In this document: in pieces, positions 7,876-17,251 of the stretch
Position numbering within the stretch: position 1 is the stretch's first letter
How the letters are laid out: the number at the start of each line of letters is the position of its first letter
From: Arthrobacter sp. StoSoilB20
GTDB taxonomy: Bacteria; Actinomycetota; Actinomycetes; Actinomycetales; Micrococcaceae
Length of the DNA: 64,000 bases
Assembly: GCF_019977295.1 (NCBI RefSeq)
Contig: NZ_AP024651.1
Coordinates: 1,364,001 to 1,428,000 of the forward strand
Direction of reading: 5' to 3'
Position numbers and translations under genes: made by a program
The notes under the pieces: generated by a model
Told to the model about the DNA's origin: nothing
Database searches by the model: none
What the model saw: only the letters and a program-made list of their open reading frames with translations

Positions 7876-8946
7876 TTACCGCGCGTCGTTCGGATACCGG
7901 ATCCCCAACTGGGAGCGGACACCGTCAAAGAGGCGCATGACGTTGATGGAATCTTCCGGTGGCATGACCGGGCTTTCGGTCAGTCCTTGCTGGATGCAAC
8001 GCGTTACTTCGCGGAGTTCATACGTGTAGCCGATGCCCACAGTCTCGAAGTGCTCGTGCCGCGGCTCGTCCCAGCCAATCCGGATCATCAGCTCACGAGG
8101 GTTGTTCACTGAGCCCACGGTTTGCAGGAACCCCAGACCGCCGGCAACGGTGGCCGTCCGGGGGCCGTGCGCCATCAACGATGAAGTGAGCTGAACCTGC
8201 GCGCCACTTGAATAGCCCAGGGTCAGGGCGTTCTGGGTGTCCACGCCGTCGTCGTTCAGCGTGCCTATCGCCGTGACGGACTGCGGGAATCCCAGGGTTC
8301 CCAAGGCCCACAGCAAGGGGTAGACGGTGATGTCCAGGAGAGCCCCGCCGCCGTCGTTGAGGGCCCAGATGCGTGCCGAAGGATCATAGGGTGCAGGGAA
8401 ACCAAGGTCCGCGCTGACCCACTGGATTTGTCCGAGCTCACCCGAGGCTGCGATCTCGAAGGCCCGCTGCATGCTCGGCAGGAAACGGCTCCACACGGCC
8501 TCCATGAAGAACACGTTATTCTCCCGCGCCATTTTCACCAGCTCGGAGGCCTCACGGGCGTTGATGGTGAGGGCTTTCTCGCAGAGCACGTGCTTGCCGG
8601 CCTTTATAGCGGCTGCGGCGATCTGGAAGTGCTGGGCATGGGGTGTGGCCACGTAGACCACGTCCACGGCCGGGTCCTCCACCAAACGCTGGTAGCCGGG
8701 AACACCGCCGTCGTCCCCGTAGCCCTTGGCGAAACCCAGCGTGTGCGCGAACGCATCAGCGGCAGCTTGGGTGCGGGAACTCACGGCGTAGAGTTCTGCG
8801 TCTTCCAGCAGGGACAGATCCTTGGAAACACTGTTGGCAATGTTGCCCGTAGATACGACGCCCCACTTCAAGCGCCGGCCGGTGGCAGCCCGGGGATCCT
8901 GGTTGGTCTGGGAGGAAAGCCACGGCTTGGCGATAGGGAGCGTCAT
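7876..8946 (-). CDS. Gfo/Idh/MocA family oxidoreductase
   Basis: Predicted NAD(P)-dependent sugar or inositol dehydrogenase. A Rossmann segment KWGVVSTGNIANSVSKDL is near the N-terminus and the family motif CEKALTINAREA follows YVATPHAQHF. ATG 8946 is chosen because GAGAGG lies 9 nt upstream; the frame extends to 9021 without a ribosome site. The protein is 356 residues. It points the same way as the sugar importer but is separated from chvE by a terminator, so it is probably its own transcript. The substrate is not recognisable. Confidence 0.85.
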   Translation of the reverse strand: MTLPIAKPWLSSQTNQDPRAATGRRLKWGVVSTGNIANSVSKDLSLLEDAELYAVSSRTQAAADAFAHTLGFAKGYGDDGGVPGYQRLVEDPAVDVVYVATPHAQHFQIAAAAIKAGKHVLCEKALTINAREASELVKMARENNVFFMEAVWSRFLPSMQRAFEIAASGELGQIQWVSADLGFPAPYDPSARIWALNDGGGALLDITVYPLLWALGTLGFPQSVTAIGTLNDDGVDTQNALTLGYSSGAQVQLTSSLMAHGPRTATVAGGLGFLQTVGSVNNPRELMIRIGWDEPRHEHFETVGIGYTYELREVTRCIQQGLTESPVMPPEDSINVMRLFDGVRSQLGIRYPNDAR

Positions 8947-9090
8947 GACTGACATCCTCTCATTCCGCAGGGGTGGGTGGCTGTGCAAGGAGCGGTGCCG
9001 CCGCGCCATGTCCGACCACACCGCGCACCGCTAGCTCGGACACGTACGTGCCAGGCAGCGGTGTCCCAGCAGAAATGCGGGCAAGAGAAA

Positions 9091-9120
9091 GCCCCGGCCC
9101 ACCTGCTGGCGGACCGGGGC
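9091..9120 (-). terminator. Terminator of the gguA-gguB-chvE operon
   Basis: On the minus strand GCCCCGGTCC is matched by a GGCCGGGGC arm, and the hairpin is followed by TTTCTCTT. It begins 26 nt after the chvE stop codon. Confidence 0.75.
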
Positions 9121-9145
9121 TTGCTGTCTTGCTCTGAAGAGGGTG

Positions 9146-10255
9146 TTACTTGGTGATCGGGCCGAGTACCGGATCGTCAACGTAAGCGGTCTTGACGTTC
9201 TCAGCGGTCACGATCTGCGGAGGCAGGAGGAACGCGGGGACGGTCTTGACGCCGTTCTTGTAGGAGTCCTTGTCGTTGATCTCCAGCTGCTTGCCGGCCT
9301 GGAGGTCCTTCACCATGGTGATGGCGTGCTCAACGAGCTTGCGGGTGTCCTTGTTGATGGTGGAGTACTGCTCGCCGGCAATGATCGACTTCACGGACTC
9401 AACTTCGGAGTCCTGGCCGGTCACGATCGGGAGCGGCTTGCCTGCACTGCGTACGGAGGTCAGCACTGCACGGGCCAGGGTGTCGTTCGGGGACAGGACG
9501 CCGTCCAGGGAAGCCGTTCCATAGCTGCCGGAGAGCAGGGCATCCATGCGCTTCTGGGCGTTTTCAGGCTTCCAACCCTGGGTAACAGCCTGCTCGAAGG
9601 AGGTCTGGCCGGAGACTACCTTGAGGGTGCCGTCGTCGATCTTCGGCTTCAGGACGCTCATGGCGCCGTCAAAGAAGACCTTCGCGTTGGCGTCATCGGG
9701 AGAGCCGGCGAAGAGCTCGATGTTGTACGGACCACTTGCCTTCTTGGCCTTCATGCCGTCCAGCAGGGCCTGGCCCTGGAGGACACCAACCTTGAAGTTG
9801 TCGTAGGCCACGTAGTAGTCCACGTTCTCGGTGTTCAGGAGCAGGCGGTCATAAGCGATGACCGTTGCGCCGGAGTCCTTGGCCTGCTGGAGCTGCGTAC
9901 CCAGCTGGGCGCCGTCGATGGCTCCCACAATGATGACCTTGGCACCCTTGGTGACCATGGCACTGATCTGGTTCTGCTGCTCGGACACGCCGCCGTTGGC
10001 GAACTGGACGTCGGCCTTGAAGCCGGCGCCGGTGAGGCCGTCGTTGAACAGCTTCTCCGCGAGGACCCAGTTTTCACTGGTCTTCTGCGGAAGTGCGACG
10101 CCGATCAGCGAGTCCTTGGGGAACGCTTCCCCGCCTGCCGTGCTGGTGCTTGAGCCGCTGTCGGCGCGGCCGCAGGCTGTCAGCGCCAGTGCCGCGATGG
10201 CAGCGACTGCTGCTGCCTTTCCTGCTTTACCAAACATTCGCATATCTTGGTTCAC
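9146..10255 (-). CDS. chvE: Multiple-monosaccharide ABC transporter substrate-binding lipoprotein (ChvE-like)
   Basis: Binds an aldose such as glucose, galactose, xylose or arabinose outside the membrane and delivers it to the GguAB translocator. The signal peptide ends ALALTAC, with Cys28 predicted to be lipidated. The mature protein has the ChvE pattern (GVALPQKTSENWVLAEKLF; AYDRLLLNTENVDYYVAYDN; FAGSPDDANAKVFFDGAM). GTG 10255 is used; ATG 10243 is an alternative and neither has a clear ribosome site. It is last in the operon, 42 nt after the permease. The sugar preferred cannot be told from sequence. Confidence 0.88.
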   Translation of the reverse strand: MNQDMRMFGKAGKAAAVAAIAALALTACGRADSGSSTSTAGGEAFPKDSLIGVALPQKTSENWVLAEKLFNDGLTGAGFKADVQFANGGVSEQQNQISAMVTKGAKVIIVGAIDGAQLGTQLQQAKDSGATVIAYDRLLLNTENVDYYVAYDNFKVGVLQGQALLDGMKAKKASGPYNIELFAGSPDDANAKVFFDGAMSVLKPKIDDGTLKVVSGQTSFEQAVTQGWKPENAQKRMDALLSGSYGTASLDGVLSPNDTLARAVLTSVRSAGKPLPIVTGQDSEVESVKSIIAGEQYSTINKDTRKLVEHAITMVKDLQAGKQLEINDKDSYKNGVKTVPAFLLPPQIVTAENVKTAYVDDPVLGPITK

Positions 10256-10297
10256 TTTCTGTGTGGGTGGGGTGGAGCGAGTCTGTCAGGGAGCGGA

Positions 10298-11569
10298 TTA
10301 CGCTTCCTTGGAGATGACCTCTTTGGTGGATGTGGTTTCGTCGGGCTTGATCTCGTTGTTGTTGCGCTGGAATCCCTTGATGAGCATGCCCGTGATGGAC
10401 CTCTTGCCCTGGGACTTGTTGTAGACATCGAAGGCAACCGCGGCCAGGAGCACCAGGCCCTTGATGATCTGGGTGAGGTCGGCGCCAACGCCCAGGAGTT
10501 GGAGGCCGTTGTTCAGGACAGCCATGACCAAGCCACCGACGATCGAGCCGATCACGGTGCCGACGCCACCGGTCACGGCTGCGCCACCGATGAAGACGGC
10601 TGCAATAGCATCCAGTTCCCAACCGACGCCGTCGAACGGACCCGACGCCGTGGAACGGGCCACGAAGATCATGCCGGCCAGGCCGGCCAGGATGGACATG
10701 TTCATCATGACCATGAAGTTGACCTTCTTGGACTGCACACCGGAGAGCTCGGCTGCGTGCCGGTTGCCACCAACGGCGTAGACGTGGCGGCCAAGGACCG
10801 TCTTGTCCGCGATGAAGCCGTAGATCAGGACCAGCACGGCCAGGATCAAGCCCGGGATGGGGAAGGAGGTTCCGGGGCGGCCGGTGGCGAAGAGGTACGT
10901 GGCGTAGAGGATGGCGCCGCAGATCAGGACCAGTTTGGTGACCTCGACCCAGAGTTCGGGAACATCGGCGCCCAGTGCCTTGGCGGCGGCCCGGGCACGC
11001 ATGGACATGATGACAACCAATGCTGCCGCCACGATGCCGATGAGCAAGGTGAGGTTGTTGAATCCGGTGTTCGGGCCGATCTCCGGCAGGTAACCGGAGC
11101 CGATGAACTGGAAGTCCTTGGAAACAGGGATGGTGTTGGACTTGCCGACGAACTGGTTGAAGCCGCGGAACAACAGCATGCCGGCCAAGGTCACGATGAA
11201 GGCGGGGATGCCCACATAGGCCGTCCATAGGCCTTGCCAAGCGCCGATCACCGCCCCCAGAAGCAGGCCGAACAGCACACCTGCCCACCAAGGCAGTCCC
11301 CAGTCACGCATGGCGAGGGCAACCGATACGCCCACGAACGCGGCCACGGAACCGACGGAGAGATCGATGTGCCCGGCGATGATGACCAGGACCATGCCGA
11401 TTGCCAGGATCAGGATGTAAGAGTTGCCGTTGAACAGGTTGATCACGTTGCCGGGCGTCAACGTGCGGCCGTCCGTGAAGATCTGGAAGAAGACGATAAG
11501 TGCCACCAGGGCGAAGATCATGCCGAACTGGCGGGTATTGCCACCAAATAGCTTCTTGAGCGCGTTCAT
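10298..11569 (-). CDS. gguB: Multiple-monosaccharide ABC transporter permease
   Basis: Integral membrane subunit of a CUT2-type sugar importer. The 423-residue protein has around ten hydrophobic segments and the family's conserved GHIDLSVGSVAAFVG stretch, plus the long GguB-type loop before KALGADVPELW. ATG 11569 has AAGGA 7 nt upstream. It sits 44 nt after the ATPase gene in the same operon. The charged C-terminal tail (FQRNNNEIKPDETTSTKE) is cytoplasmic. Confidence 0.9.
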   Translation of the reverse strand: MNALKKLFGGNTRQFGMIFALVALIVFFQIFTDGRTLTPGNVINLFNGNSYILILAIGMVLVIIAGHIDLSVGSVAAFVGVSVALAMRDWGLPWWAGVLFGLLLGAVIGAWQGLWTAYVGIPAFIVTLAGMLLFRGFNQFVGKSNTIPVSKDFQFIGSGYLPEIGPNTGFNNLTLLIGIVAAALVVIMSMRARAAAKALGADVPELWVEVTKLVLICGAILYATYLFATGRPGTSFPIPGLILAVLVLIYGFIADKTVLGRHVYAVGGNRHAAELSGVQSKKVNFMVMMNMSILAGLAGMIFVARSTASGPFDGVGWELDAIAAVFIGGAAVTGGVGTVIGSIVGGLVMAVLNNGLQLLGVGADLTQIIKGLVLLAAVAFDVYNKSQGKRSITGMLIKGFQRNNNEIKPDETTSTKEVISKEA

Positions 11570-11613
11570 TGTTTTGGTCCTTGTGTCAGGAAGGGGCGAG
11601 GCTGGGCCAACGG

Positions 11614-13170
11614 TCAGGCGGTTTTACGGGCGGAAGTCATGAGCTTCATGAGGCTCTCCTGGCTTGCTTCGTTCTTGTCCAGGACACCGGTGATGGCGCC
11701 CTCAAAGATGGTGTAGATACGGTCGGACAGGCCCAGGAGCTCCGGAAGCTCCGAGGAAATGACAATCACTCCCTTGCCCTGGTTGGCGAGCTTCTGGATG
11801 ATGCCGTAGATCTCGTACTTGGCACCCACGTCGATACCGCGGGTGGGTTCGTCCAGGATCAGCAGGTCCGGGTCGGTGAACATCCACTTGGCCAGCACCA
11901 CTTTTTGTTGGTTGCCACCGGAGAGTTTGGCTACGCCTTCCTCAACCGAGGGGGCCTTGGTCCGCAGCGATTTCCGGTACTCCTCGGCAACGGAGAACTC
12001 CTTGCGGGTATCCACCACCGAGTAGTTGCTGATCTTGTTCAGTGCCGCCGAGACCGTGGTGGACTTGATGTCATCCAGAAGGTTCAGGCCCAGGGACTTG
12101 CGGTCCTCAGTGACATAGCCCAGCCCGGCGTCGATCGCTTGCTTGACGCTGCGGAGGTTGACCTGCTTGCCGTCTTTGTACACCTGGCCTTTGATGAAGC
12201 GGCCGTAGGAGTGTCCAAAGAGGGAGCGGGCCAGCTCGGTACGTCCGGCGCCCATGAGCCCTGCGAAGCCAACGATCTCGCCGCGGCGTACGTAGAAGTT
12301 GGAGCCCTTGCAGATGAGGCGGTCCTGGATCTGCGGGTGTCCCACGGTCCAGTCCTTGACCTCGAAGAAGACCTCACCGATCTTGGGCTCGTGGTCGGGG
12401 AAGCGGGACTCAAGCGTCCGGCCAACCATGCCTTTGATGATGCGGTCCTCGTCCACGCCGTCCCGCTTGACGTTCAGGGTCTCGATCGACTTTCCGTCAC
12501 GGATGATGGTGATCTCGTCGGCGATCTGTTCGATCTCGTTGAGCTTGTGGGAAATGATGATCGAGGTGATGCCCCGGCCCTTCAGGCCAAGGATCAGGTC
12601 CAGGAGGTGCTGGGAGTCCGATTCGTTCAGTGCTGCAGTGGGCTCATCCAGGATCAGGAGCTTCACGGACTTGTTCAGCGCCTTGGCGATTTCGACCAGC
12701 TGCTGCTTGCCGACGCCTATTTCCTTGATGGGGGTATCGGGATCCTCGCGGAGGCCGACGCGGGCCAGGAGTTCGAGAGAGCGCTTGCGGGCCTCTGCCC
12801 AGTCGATCACGCCCCATTTGGTGGGTTCATTGCCCAGGAAGATGTTCTCCATGATGGACAGTTCCGGGATCAGCGCCAGTTCCTGGTGGATAATCACGAT
12901 GCCGGCCGCTTCGCTTGCGCGGATGTCCTTGAACTGTTGTGTTTCGGCTTGGTACACGATGTCGCCCGTGTAGCTGCCGTAGCCGTAAACGCCGGAAAGA
13001 ACCTTCATGAGCGTGGACTTGCCAGCGCCGTTTTCGCCGCAGATGGCGTGGATTTCACCGGCCATCACGCGCAGGTTCACGTTCGACAAGGCCTTCACGC
13101 CCGGGAATTCCTTTGTGATCGAGCGCATCTCCAAAAGGATGGGATCACCTTGCGTGTCGAGGGATGTCAT
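11614..13170 (-). CDS. gguA: Multiple-monosaccharide ABC transporter ATP-binding protein (two ATPase domains)
   Basis: Energises the sugar importer. The 518 residues hold two ABC cassettes, as in all CUT2 ATPases. The first has Walker [10 protein letters not shown] and signature [15 protein letters not shown]; the second has [16 protein letters not shown] in place of a canonical Walker A, signature [15 protein letters not shown] and Walker [13 protein letters not shown]. It is first in the operon, facing the ROK regulator gene, with dyads at 13257-13302 upstream. Confidence 0.92.
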   Translation of the reverse strand: MTSLDTQGDPILLEMRSITKEFPGVKALSNVNLRVMAGEIHAICGENGAGKSTLMKVLSGVYGYGSYTGDIVYQAETQQFKDIRASEAAGIVIIHQELALIPELSIMENIFLGNEPTKWGVIDWAEARKRSLELLARVGLREDPDTPIKEIGVGKQQLVEIAKALNKSVKLLILDEPTAALNESDSQHLLDLILGLKGRGITSIIISHKLNEIEQIADEITIIRDGKSIETLNVKRDGVDEDRIIKGMVGRTLESRFPDHEPKIGEVFFEVKDWTVGHPQIQDRLICKGSNFYVRRGEIVGFAGLMGAGRTELARSLFGHSYGRFIKGQVYKDGKQVNLRSVKQAIDAGLGYVTEDRKSLGLNLLDDIKSTTVSAALNKISNYSVVDTRKEFSVAEEYRKSLRTKAPSVEEGVAKLSGGNQQKVVLAKWMFTDPDLLILDEPTRGIDVGAKYEIYGIIQKLANQGKGVIVISSELPELLGLSDRIYTIFEGAITGVLDKNEASQESLMKLMTSARKTA

Positions 13171-13256
13171 CAGCCCTTACGCCTCCAATGCATGACTTCG
13201 TTGTCGGCTCCGCAATGGCGGAGCTGTCTGATGAAAAAGTAAACTGGATCACGGCC

Positions 13257-13302
13257 CTTGTCGTCAAGACTTGAACGCAAGAGCCAGCTAACGATTTCGT
13301 TA
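13257..13302. promoter_or_regulatory. Candidate operator dyads upstream of gguA
   Basis: Two 12-bp dyads of the form CTTG-N4-CAAG stand side by side (13257-13268 and 13270-13281, 13-bp period). A third symmetric element, TAACGATTTCGTTA (13289-13302), overlaps the ROK stop codon. They lie about 90-130 nt upstream of gguA and are plausible sites for the adjacent ROK regulator. Confidence 0.4.
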
Positions 13303-14490
13303 CCTACCGGTAATACCGGCGTGTTGGAACACCAAAGCGGCAGCTCCAAGGGCTTCTGCCCGCGCCCCCAGCGAGGACATTGCCAGGTGGGTTGTTTCTC
13401 CCACCACAGGTACGGCGTGCCGTACCAGGCCCCTGCGGATGGGGTCCAGCAGGAGGTCGCCGAGGCCGGCCAATGGGCCGCCCACCACAATCACTTCAGG
13501 GTTGATCAGGTTGGAAACGTTGCCCAAAGCGCGTCCCACCGCCAGGCCGGCGTCGTCCACTACGCGCTGGGTTGCCGAGTCGCCGGCGAGGCAATTCCGG
13601 ACGATGTCCTGCGGCGTCAGGAGTTTCTCCTGGCCGCGGCCCAGCAGCTCGATCATGGTGGTGGTGGAGGCTATCGTTTCGAGGCAACCCCTGTTCCCGC
13701 ACCGGCACACCAGGCCGTGCTCATGGATGGTGGCGTGTCCTATTTCCCCAGTGATGCCTACATTGCCGTAGTAGGGGAAACCGTTGAGGATCAGGCCGGC
13801 GCCGATACCCGAGCCGATCTTGAGGAACATCAGGTTGGAGACGCCGCTGTGGGGCCCCCACGTCACTTCCGACAACGCGCCGAGGTTGGCGTCGTTGTCA
13901 ACAAAGACGGGGCAGTTCAGCGCTTCTTCCAGCCGGTGCAGGATATCGATGCCTACCCACTCCGGCAGGATGGCGCCTTGGGCAACAGTGCCCGAACGGC
14001 GGTCGATGGGGCCGGGAATACCGGCACCCGCGCCGACGACTGCTGTGCGGTCGATCCCGTTCTCCCGGAGCAGTTTTTCCAGCAGCGGGACCGCAGCGGC
14101 GATGCCTTCTTCTGCCTGGTGTCCAAGCGGTAATTCGATGTAATCCTCGGCAATGACGTGGTAGCCCAGTGATGCCAGGACCACGCGGAGGTGGCGGCGT
14201 CCAAAGTCGATTCCGACGGCGACCGCGCCGTTGCTGTTCAGCCGCACATTGGTTGCGCGGCGGCCGGAGCTGGTGGTGGGCTCGGTGGAAACGAGGCCGG
14301 CGTCCTGCATGATTTTCACGATGTTGGAGATCGTTGCCGTGGACAGCCCTGTCTGGCGTGAGAGTTCGGCCTGCGTGGAGGGGCCGTTCAACAGGCACTC
14401 GATGATGCGTTGCTGATTCAGATGGCGCAGCGCGGACTGCGAGCCGGGTTTTCTTGGATGGCTCTTCGTTGAGCGCTGCGTAGCGGGCAT
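13300..14490 (-). CDS. ROK family transcriptional regulator
   Basis: Probable repressor of the sugar importer just downstream. An N-terminal helix-turn-helix (TQAELSRQTGLSTATISNIVKIM) precedes a sugar kinase-like ROK domain with the zinc motif HEHGLVCRCGNRGCLE and GIDFGRRH. ATG 14490 gives 396 residues; a TTG at 14511 would add seven. The gene points the same way as gguA and ends about 130 nt before it. By family precedent the inducer is the imported sugar or its phosphate. Confidence 0.87.
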   Translation of the reverse strand: MPATQRSTKSHPRKPGSQSALRHLNQQRIIECLLNGPSTQAELSRQTGLSTATISNIVKIMQDAGLVSTEPTTSSGRRATNVRLNSNGAVAVGIDFGRRHLRVVLASLGYHVIAEDYIELPLGHQAEEGIAAAVPLLEKLLRENGIDRTAVVGAGAGIPGPIDRRSGTVAQGAILPEWVGIDILHRLEEALNCPVFVDNDANLGALSEVTWGPHSGVSNLMFLKIGSGIGAGLILNGFPYYGNVGITGEIGHATIHEHGLVCRCGNRGCLETIASTTTMIELLGRGQEKLLTPQDIVRNCLAGDSATQRVVDDAGLAVGRALGNVSNLINPEVIVVGGPLAGLGDLLLDPIRRGLVRHAVPVVGETTHLAMSSLGARAEALGAAALVFQHAGITGR

Positions 14491-14801
14491 GACAAGAAGA
14501 TTGCCCCACAAGCAACGTTGTAGTCAAGAAGTGAACACAAGGAGTCAACTCTCCGCGACATACTCCAACGCAAGAACGTGGGATACGTACCCGTTGCGGG
14601 GCCCGCTATGCACGCTATGAGCGGGGATTTGCCTGCAGAGCGGCCCCCTCAACGCCAGAGATGCGGGCAATGCGTCCCACTTTGGTCAGGCGTAGGTCCA
14701 AATGCCCCACCCTGGGCAGGCGTGCCGGGCCTAGTCTGGAACCAAGAAACGTCCGGCATCCTCGTGAGCGCCGGTACCAGGCGAAAACCAAGGTGGTAAA
14801 G

Positions 14802-15644
14802 ATGCTGCTCTCCGTCCTGCAGGCGAATGCTTCCGTCATGGACGTCGACGCCAACCTCAAAACGATCGACGACGCCGCCCGGCGCGCAGCCCAGGCCGGC
14901 GCCGGCCTGCTGCTCACCCCCGAGCTGTTCCCTGTTGGATACGCGCCGTTGCGCCTCCACGCTGAGCTGGACCCGGCAACCCTTCCGGGCATCCGGGAAC
15001 GCCTGGCCGGGATCGCGCGGACGCATGGGATCGGGTTGGTCTACAGCCTTCCGGCAGAGAGTGCGGAACTGCCGGCGCACGACGACGGCGCGCAGCCGGC
15101 TGCCGCTGCAAACCGCTGGCACATCACGGCTACTTTGCTGGACGACTCCGGTGCCGAGGTCCTCAATTACGCAAAAGTGCACCTCTTCGGTCCGGAGGAG
15201 CACAAGGCATTCGTCGCCGCCCAAGAACCTCCCGCCGTCGTGGATTTCAACGGAATCCGGACGTCCATGCTGATCTGCTACGACGTCGAATTCCCGGAGG
15301 CCGTGCGGGCAGCAGCAACCCGCGGCGCTGAACTGCTGCTCGTTCCCACGGCCCTGTCGGCCGGGTTCGACAACGTGCCGCAGGTCCTGATCCGTGCCCG
15401 CGCTTTGGAAAGCCAGCTGAACGTGGCCTATGCCAACCACACCGGGCACGAGGATGTGTACAACTTCCTGGGCGGCAGCGTGGTTGCCGGGCCGGACGGA
15501 TCGTTGCTTGCCGCGGCGGGGGATTCCCCAACGTTGCTGTTCGCGGAGGTCGGCACGGACACGGTGAAAGCGGCGCGGGAGGAAGTCCCGTACCTGCGCG
15601 AACGCCGGCCGGAACTCTACGGGAAATGGGACCAGCGCAGCTAG
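14802..15644 (+). CDS. davA: 5-aminovaleramidase-type carbon-nitrogen hydrolase (DavA-like)
   Basis: Predicted to hydrolyse 5-aminovaleramide, the DavB product, to 5-aminovalerate and ammonia. It belongs to the nitrilase superfamily with a visible triad: Glu41 (LLTPELF), Lys125 (NYAKVHLFG) and Cys159 (MLICYDVEFPE). The NYxKxHLFG and LICYD(I/V)EFPE stretches resemble Pseudomonas DavA as I remember it. Compared with that enzyme there is an Ala/Pro-rich insert near residues 85-105. ATG 14802 has AAGGTGG 7 nt upstream. A TAGTCT at 14732-14737 is a possible -10. Its stop shares CTAG with the convergent pucR gene. Assignment relies strongly on davB in the same locus. Confidence 0.78.
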   Translation: MLLSVLQANASVMDVDANLKTIDDAARRAAQAGAGLLLTPELFPVGYAPLRLHAELDPATLPGIRERLAGIARTHGIGLVYSLPAESAELPAHDDGAQPAAAANRWHITATLLDDSGAEVLNYAKVHLFGPEEHKAFVAAQEPPAVVDFNGIRTSMLICYDVEFPEAVRAAATRGAELLLVPTALSAGFDNVPQVLIRARALESQLNVAYANHTGHEDVYNFLGGSVVAGPDGSLLAAAGDSPTLLFAEVGTDTVKAAREEVPYLRERRPELYGKWDQRS

Positions 15645-17251
15645 GCGACCATCCCGTCTGCCCCTGCCTGCATCAACTCCTCCACATACTGGAGCGCGAA
15701 CCACAGCTCGGCCCGCACCTGTGCCTGGTTGAGGTCCATGTCCAGCAGTTCGCCCAGGACCCCGATCTGCCGGCGGACACTGTTCCGGTGGAGCCCAAGG
15801 AGTTTGGCCGAACCGTCCCAGCTGCCGTTTTCGCTAAGCCAACCGCGCAGGACGGCCAGCAACGGATCGCGCCGGTCCGCCTCCAGCGACAACACCGGTC
15901 CAAGGAGCCGCCCGGCAAGCATGGTTCCGGCTTCGCGTCCCAGAAGCCCGGCAACTGACCACGTCACCTCGTCCACGCGCGCGCTCTTGCCGGTAGTCAT
16001 GACCCGGCTCCGCAGTGACGTGGCCCGTTGGTAGGCAGCGGTCAGGCCCGTCAGCTCGGTGGGTTCGCCTACCACCAGGCGCCATCCCAGTTTCTCGATG
16101 TCGGCCAGCAAAGCGTCGTCCACCTTCAGCCGGGTTATCGCCGCGAATCCGTACTCGGTGATCTCCACCAGTTTGGTGTCGAACAGCCTCCGCCATTGCA
16201 GCAGTTCACGGACCGGACCGTCGTCGGCTGCGCCTTCCACCCTGATGCCCTGAACCACGCGCATCTGCCCGGACCTGGTGGAGGACAAGCTCTGGGCCAG
16301 CAGGTCCTTGAGCCCATTGAGCTGTTTGGTTGAGCCGGAGGCCAGCGAATCCGGATGAAGCAGCACCGCTGTTGCCAGTTGGCTGGGAGCCAGCGAGCCG
16401 CTGGTTCTCTGGCGCACCAACAGTTCCAACAGTCCCACGGCCGACTGCACCACGTTGTTCTGGGCAGGCGTCAAAGGAGTATCCGAGCCAAGGATGAGCG
16501 CGCCAAGGTTCGCGTCCTTGGTACTGCGGAGCGGATGCCCAACCACCAAGGACGAGCCAGCCTGCTCAAAGCCGTCCATCTCCACGCGCGGACCGCTGCC
16601 GGACAGCAGCCGCTCCAGCATCGGCGCCAACAAGGAATGCTCGACGCCGGTGCTGCCGCCGGCACTGTGCCCGCGCGCCCGGACCCGCCCGTCCGCACCC
16701 ACCAGGACGGCCCATACAGGTACCCGCTGAACCAGTGCTGCCAGGAGCTCGTGTTCAGGCCTGGGGGAGAGGACCGCGCGCATGAGTTGGCGGTTGGTCT
16801 CTGCCAGTTGCCGGAAGACCCTCGCGTTGTCGGTCTCCAGGAGCTGGGAAAACTCCAGTCCAATGGCGGCGAACGGAACGGACTCCGGTACCTCGAACAA
16901 GGTCAGGCCATACTTCCGGCAGGCGCCGAGCAAAGCATCAGGCACGGCGTCGAAATAGGGCCTGATGCCGAACCCGAGCGCCGCCACCTTGGCGCCGACC
17001 AGCCGCTGGACATAGGCATCCACCTTTGCCGCCGAGCCTCCCTTCCCCAGGAAGGGCAGCCCGGCGGTCAACAGGAACTCACCCTCGGGCAGGTACGGGG
17101 TGGGGTCCTCCAGCTCGCTCGGTTCAACCCACCGCAGCAGCGAGGAGCCGCTGCCGCCGTCGTGAAGCATTCTCAACTCCGGCGGCAGCTGCTCAACAAA
17201 CTGTTCGAGCGTGACGAAACTCAGGCGGGCGGTGGCGGGCTCAGGCGACAT
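15641..17251 (-). CDS. PucR family transcriptional regulator
   Basis: Probable activator of the lysine island. The N-terminal PucR-type domain (YLPEGEFLLTAGLPFLG) is followed by a GGDEF-like middle part and a C-terminal helix-turn-helix (SAKLLGLHRNSVRRQIGVLGE). ATG 17251 overlaps the last 11 nt of the racemase gene and gives 536 residues; the open frame further upstream is shadow of the racemase. Coupling to the racemase and the position between davA and davB support a role in this pathway. The ligand is unknown. Confidence 0.85.
   Translation of the reverse strand: MSPEPATARLSFVTLEQFVEQLPPELRMLHDGGSGSSLLRWVEPSELEDPTPYLPEGEFLLTAGLPFLGKGGSAAKVDAYVQRLVGAKVAALGFGIRPYFDAVPDALLGACRKYGLTLFEVPESVPFAAIGLEFSQLLETDNARVFRQLAETNRQLMRAVLSPRPEHELLAALVQRVPVWAVLVGADGRVRARGHSAGGSTGVEHSLLAPMLERLLSGSGPRVEMDGFEQAGSSLVVGHPLRSTKDANLGALILGSDTPLTPAQNNVVQSAVGLLELLVRQRTSGSLAPSQLATAVLLHPDSLASGSTKQLNGLKDLLAQSLSSTRSGQMRVVQGIRVEGAADDGPVRELLQWRRLFDTKLVEITEYGFAAITRLKVDDALLADIEKLGWRLVVGEPTELTGLTAAYQRATSLRSRVMTTGKSARVDEVTWSVAGLLGREAGTMLAGRLLGPVLSLEADRRDPLLAVLRGWLSENGSWDGSAKLLGLHRNSVRRQIGVLGELLDMDLNQAQVRAELWFALQYVEELMQAGADGMVA

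Noticed and set aside
14512..14801. Possible gene between the ROK regulator and davA
   Set aside because: No frame with a family match; the region is more likely the promoter region for both genes, with TAGTCT at 14732-14737 as a candidate -10.
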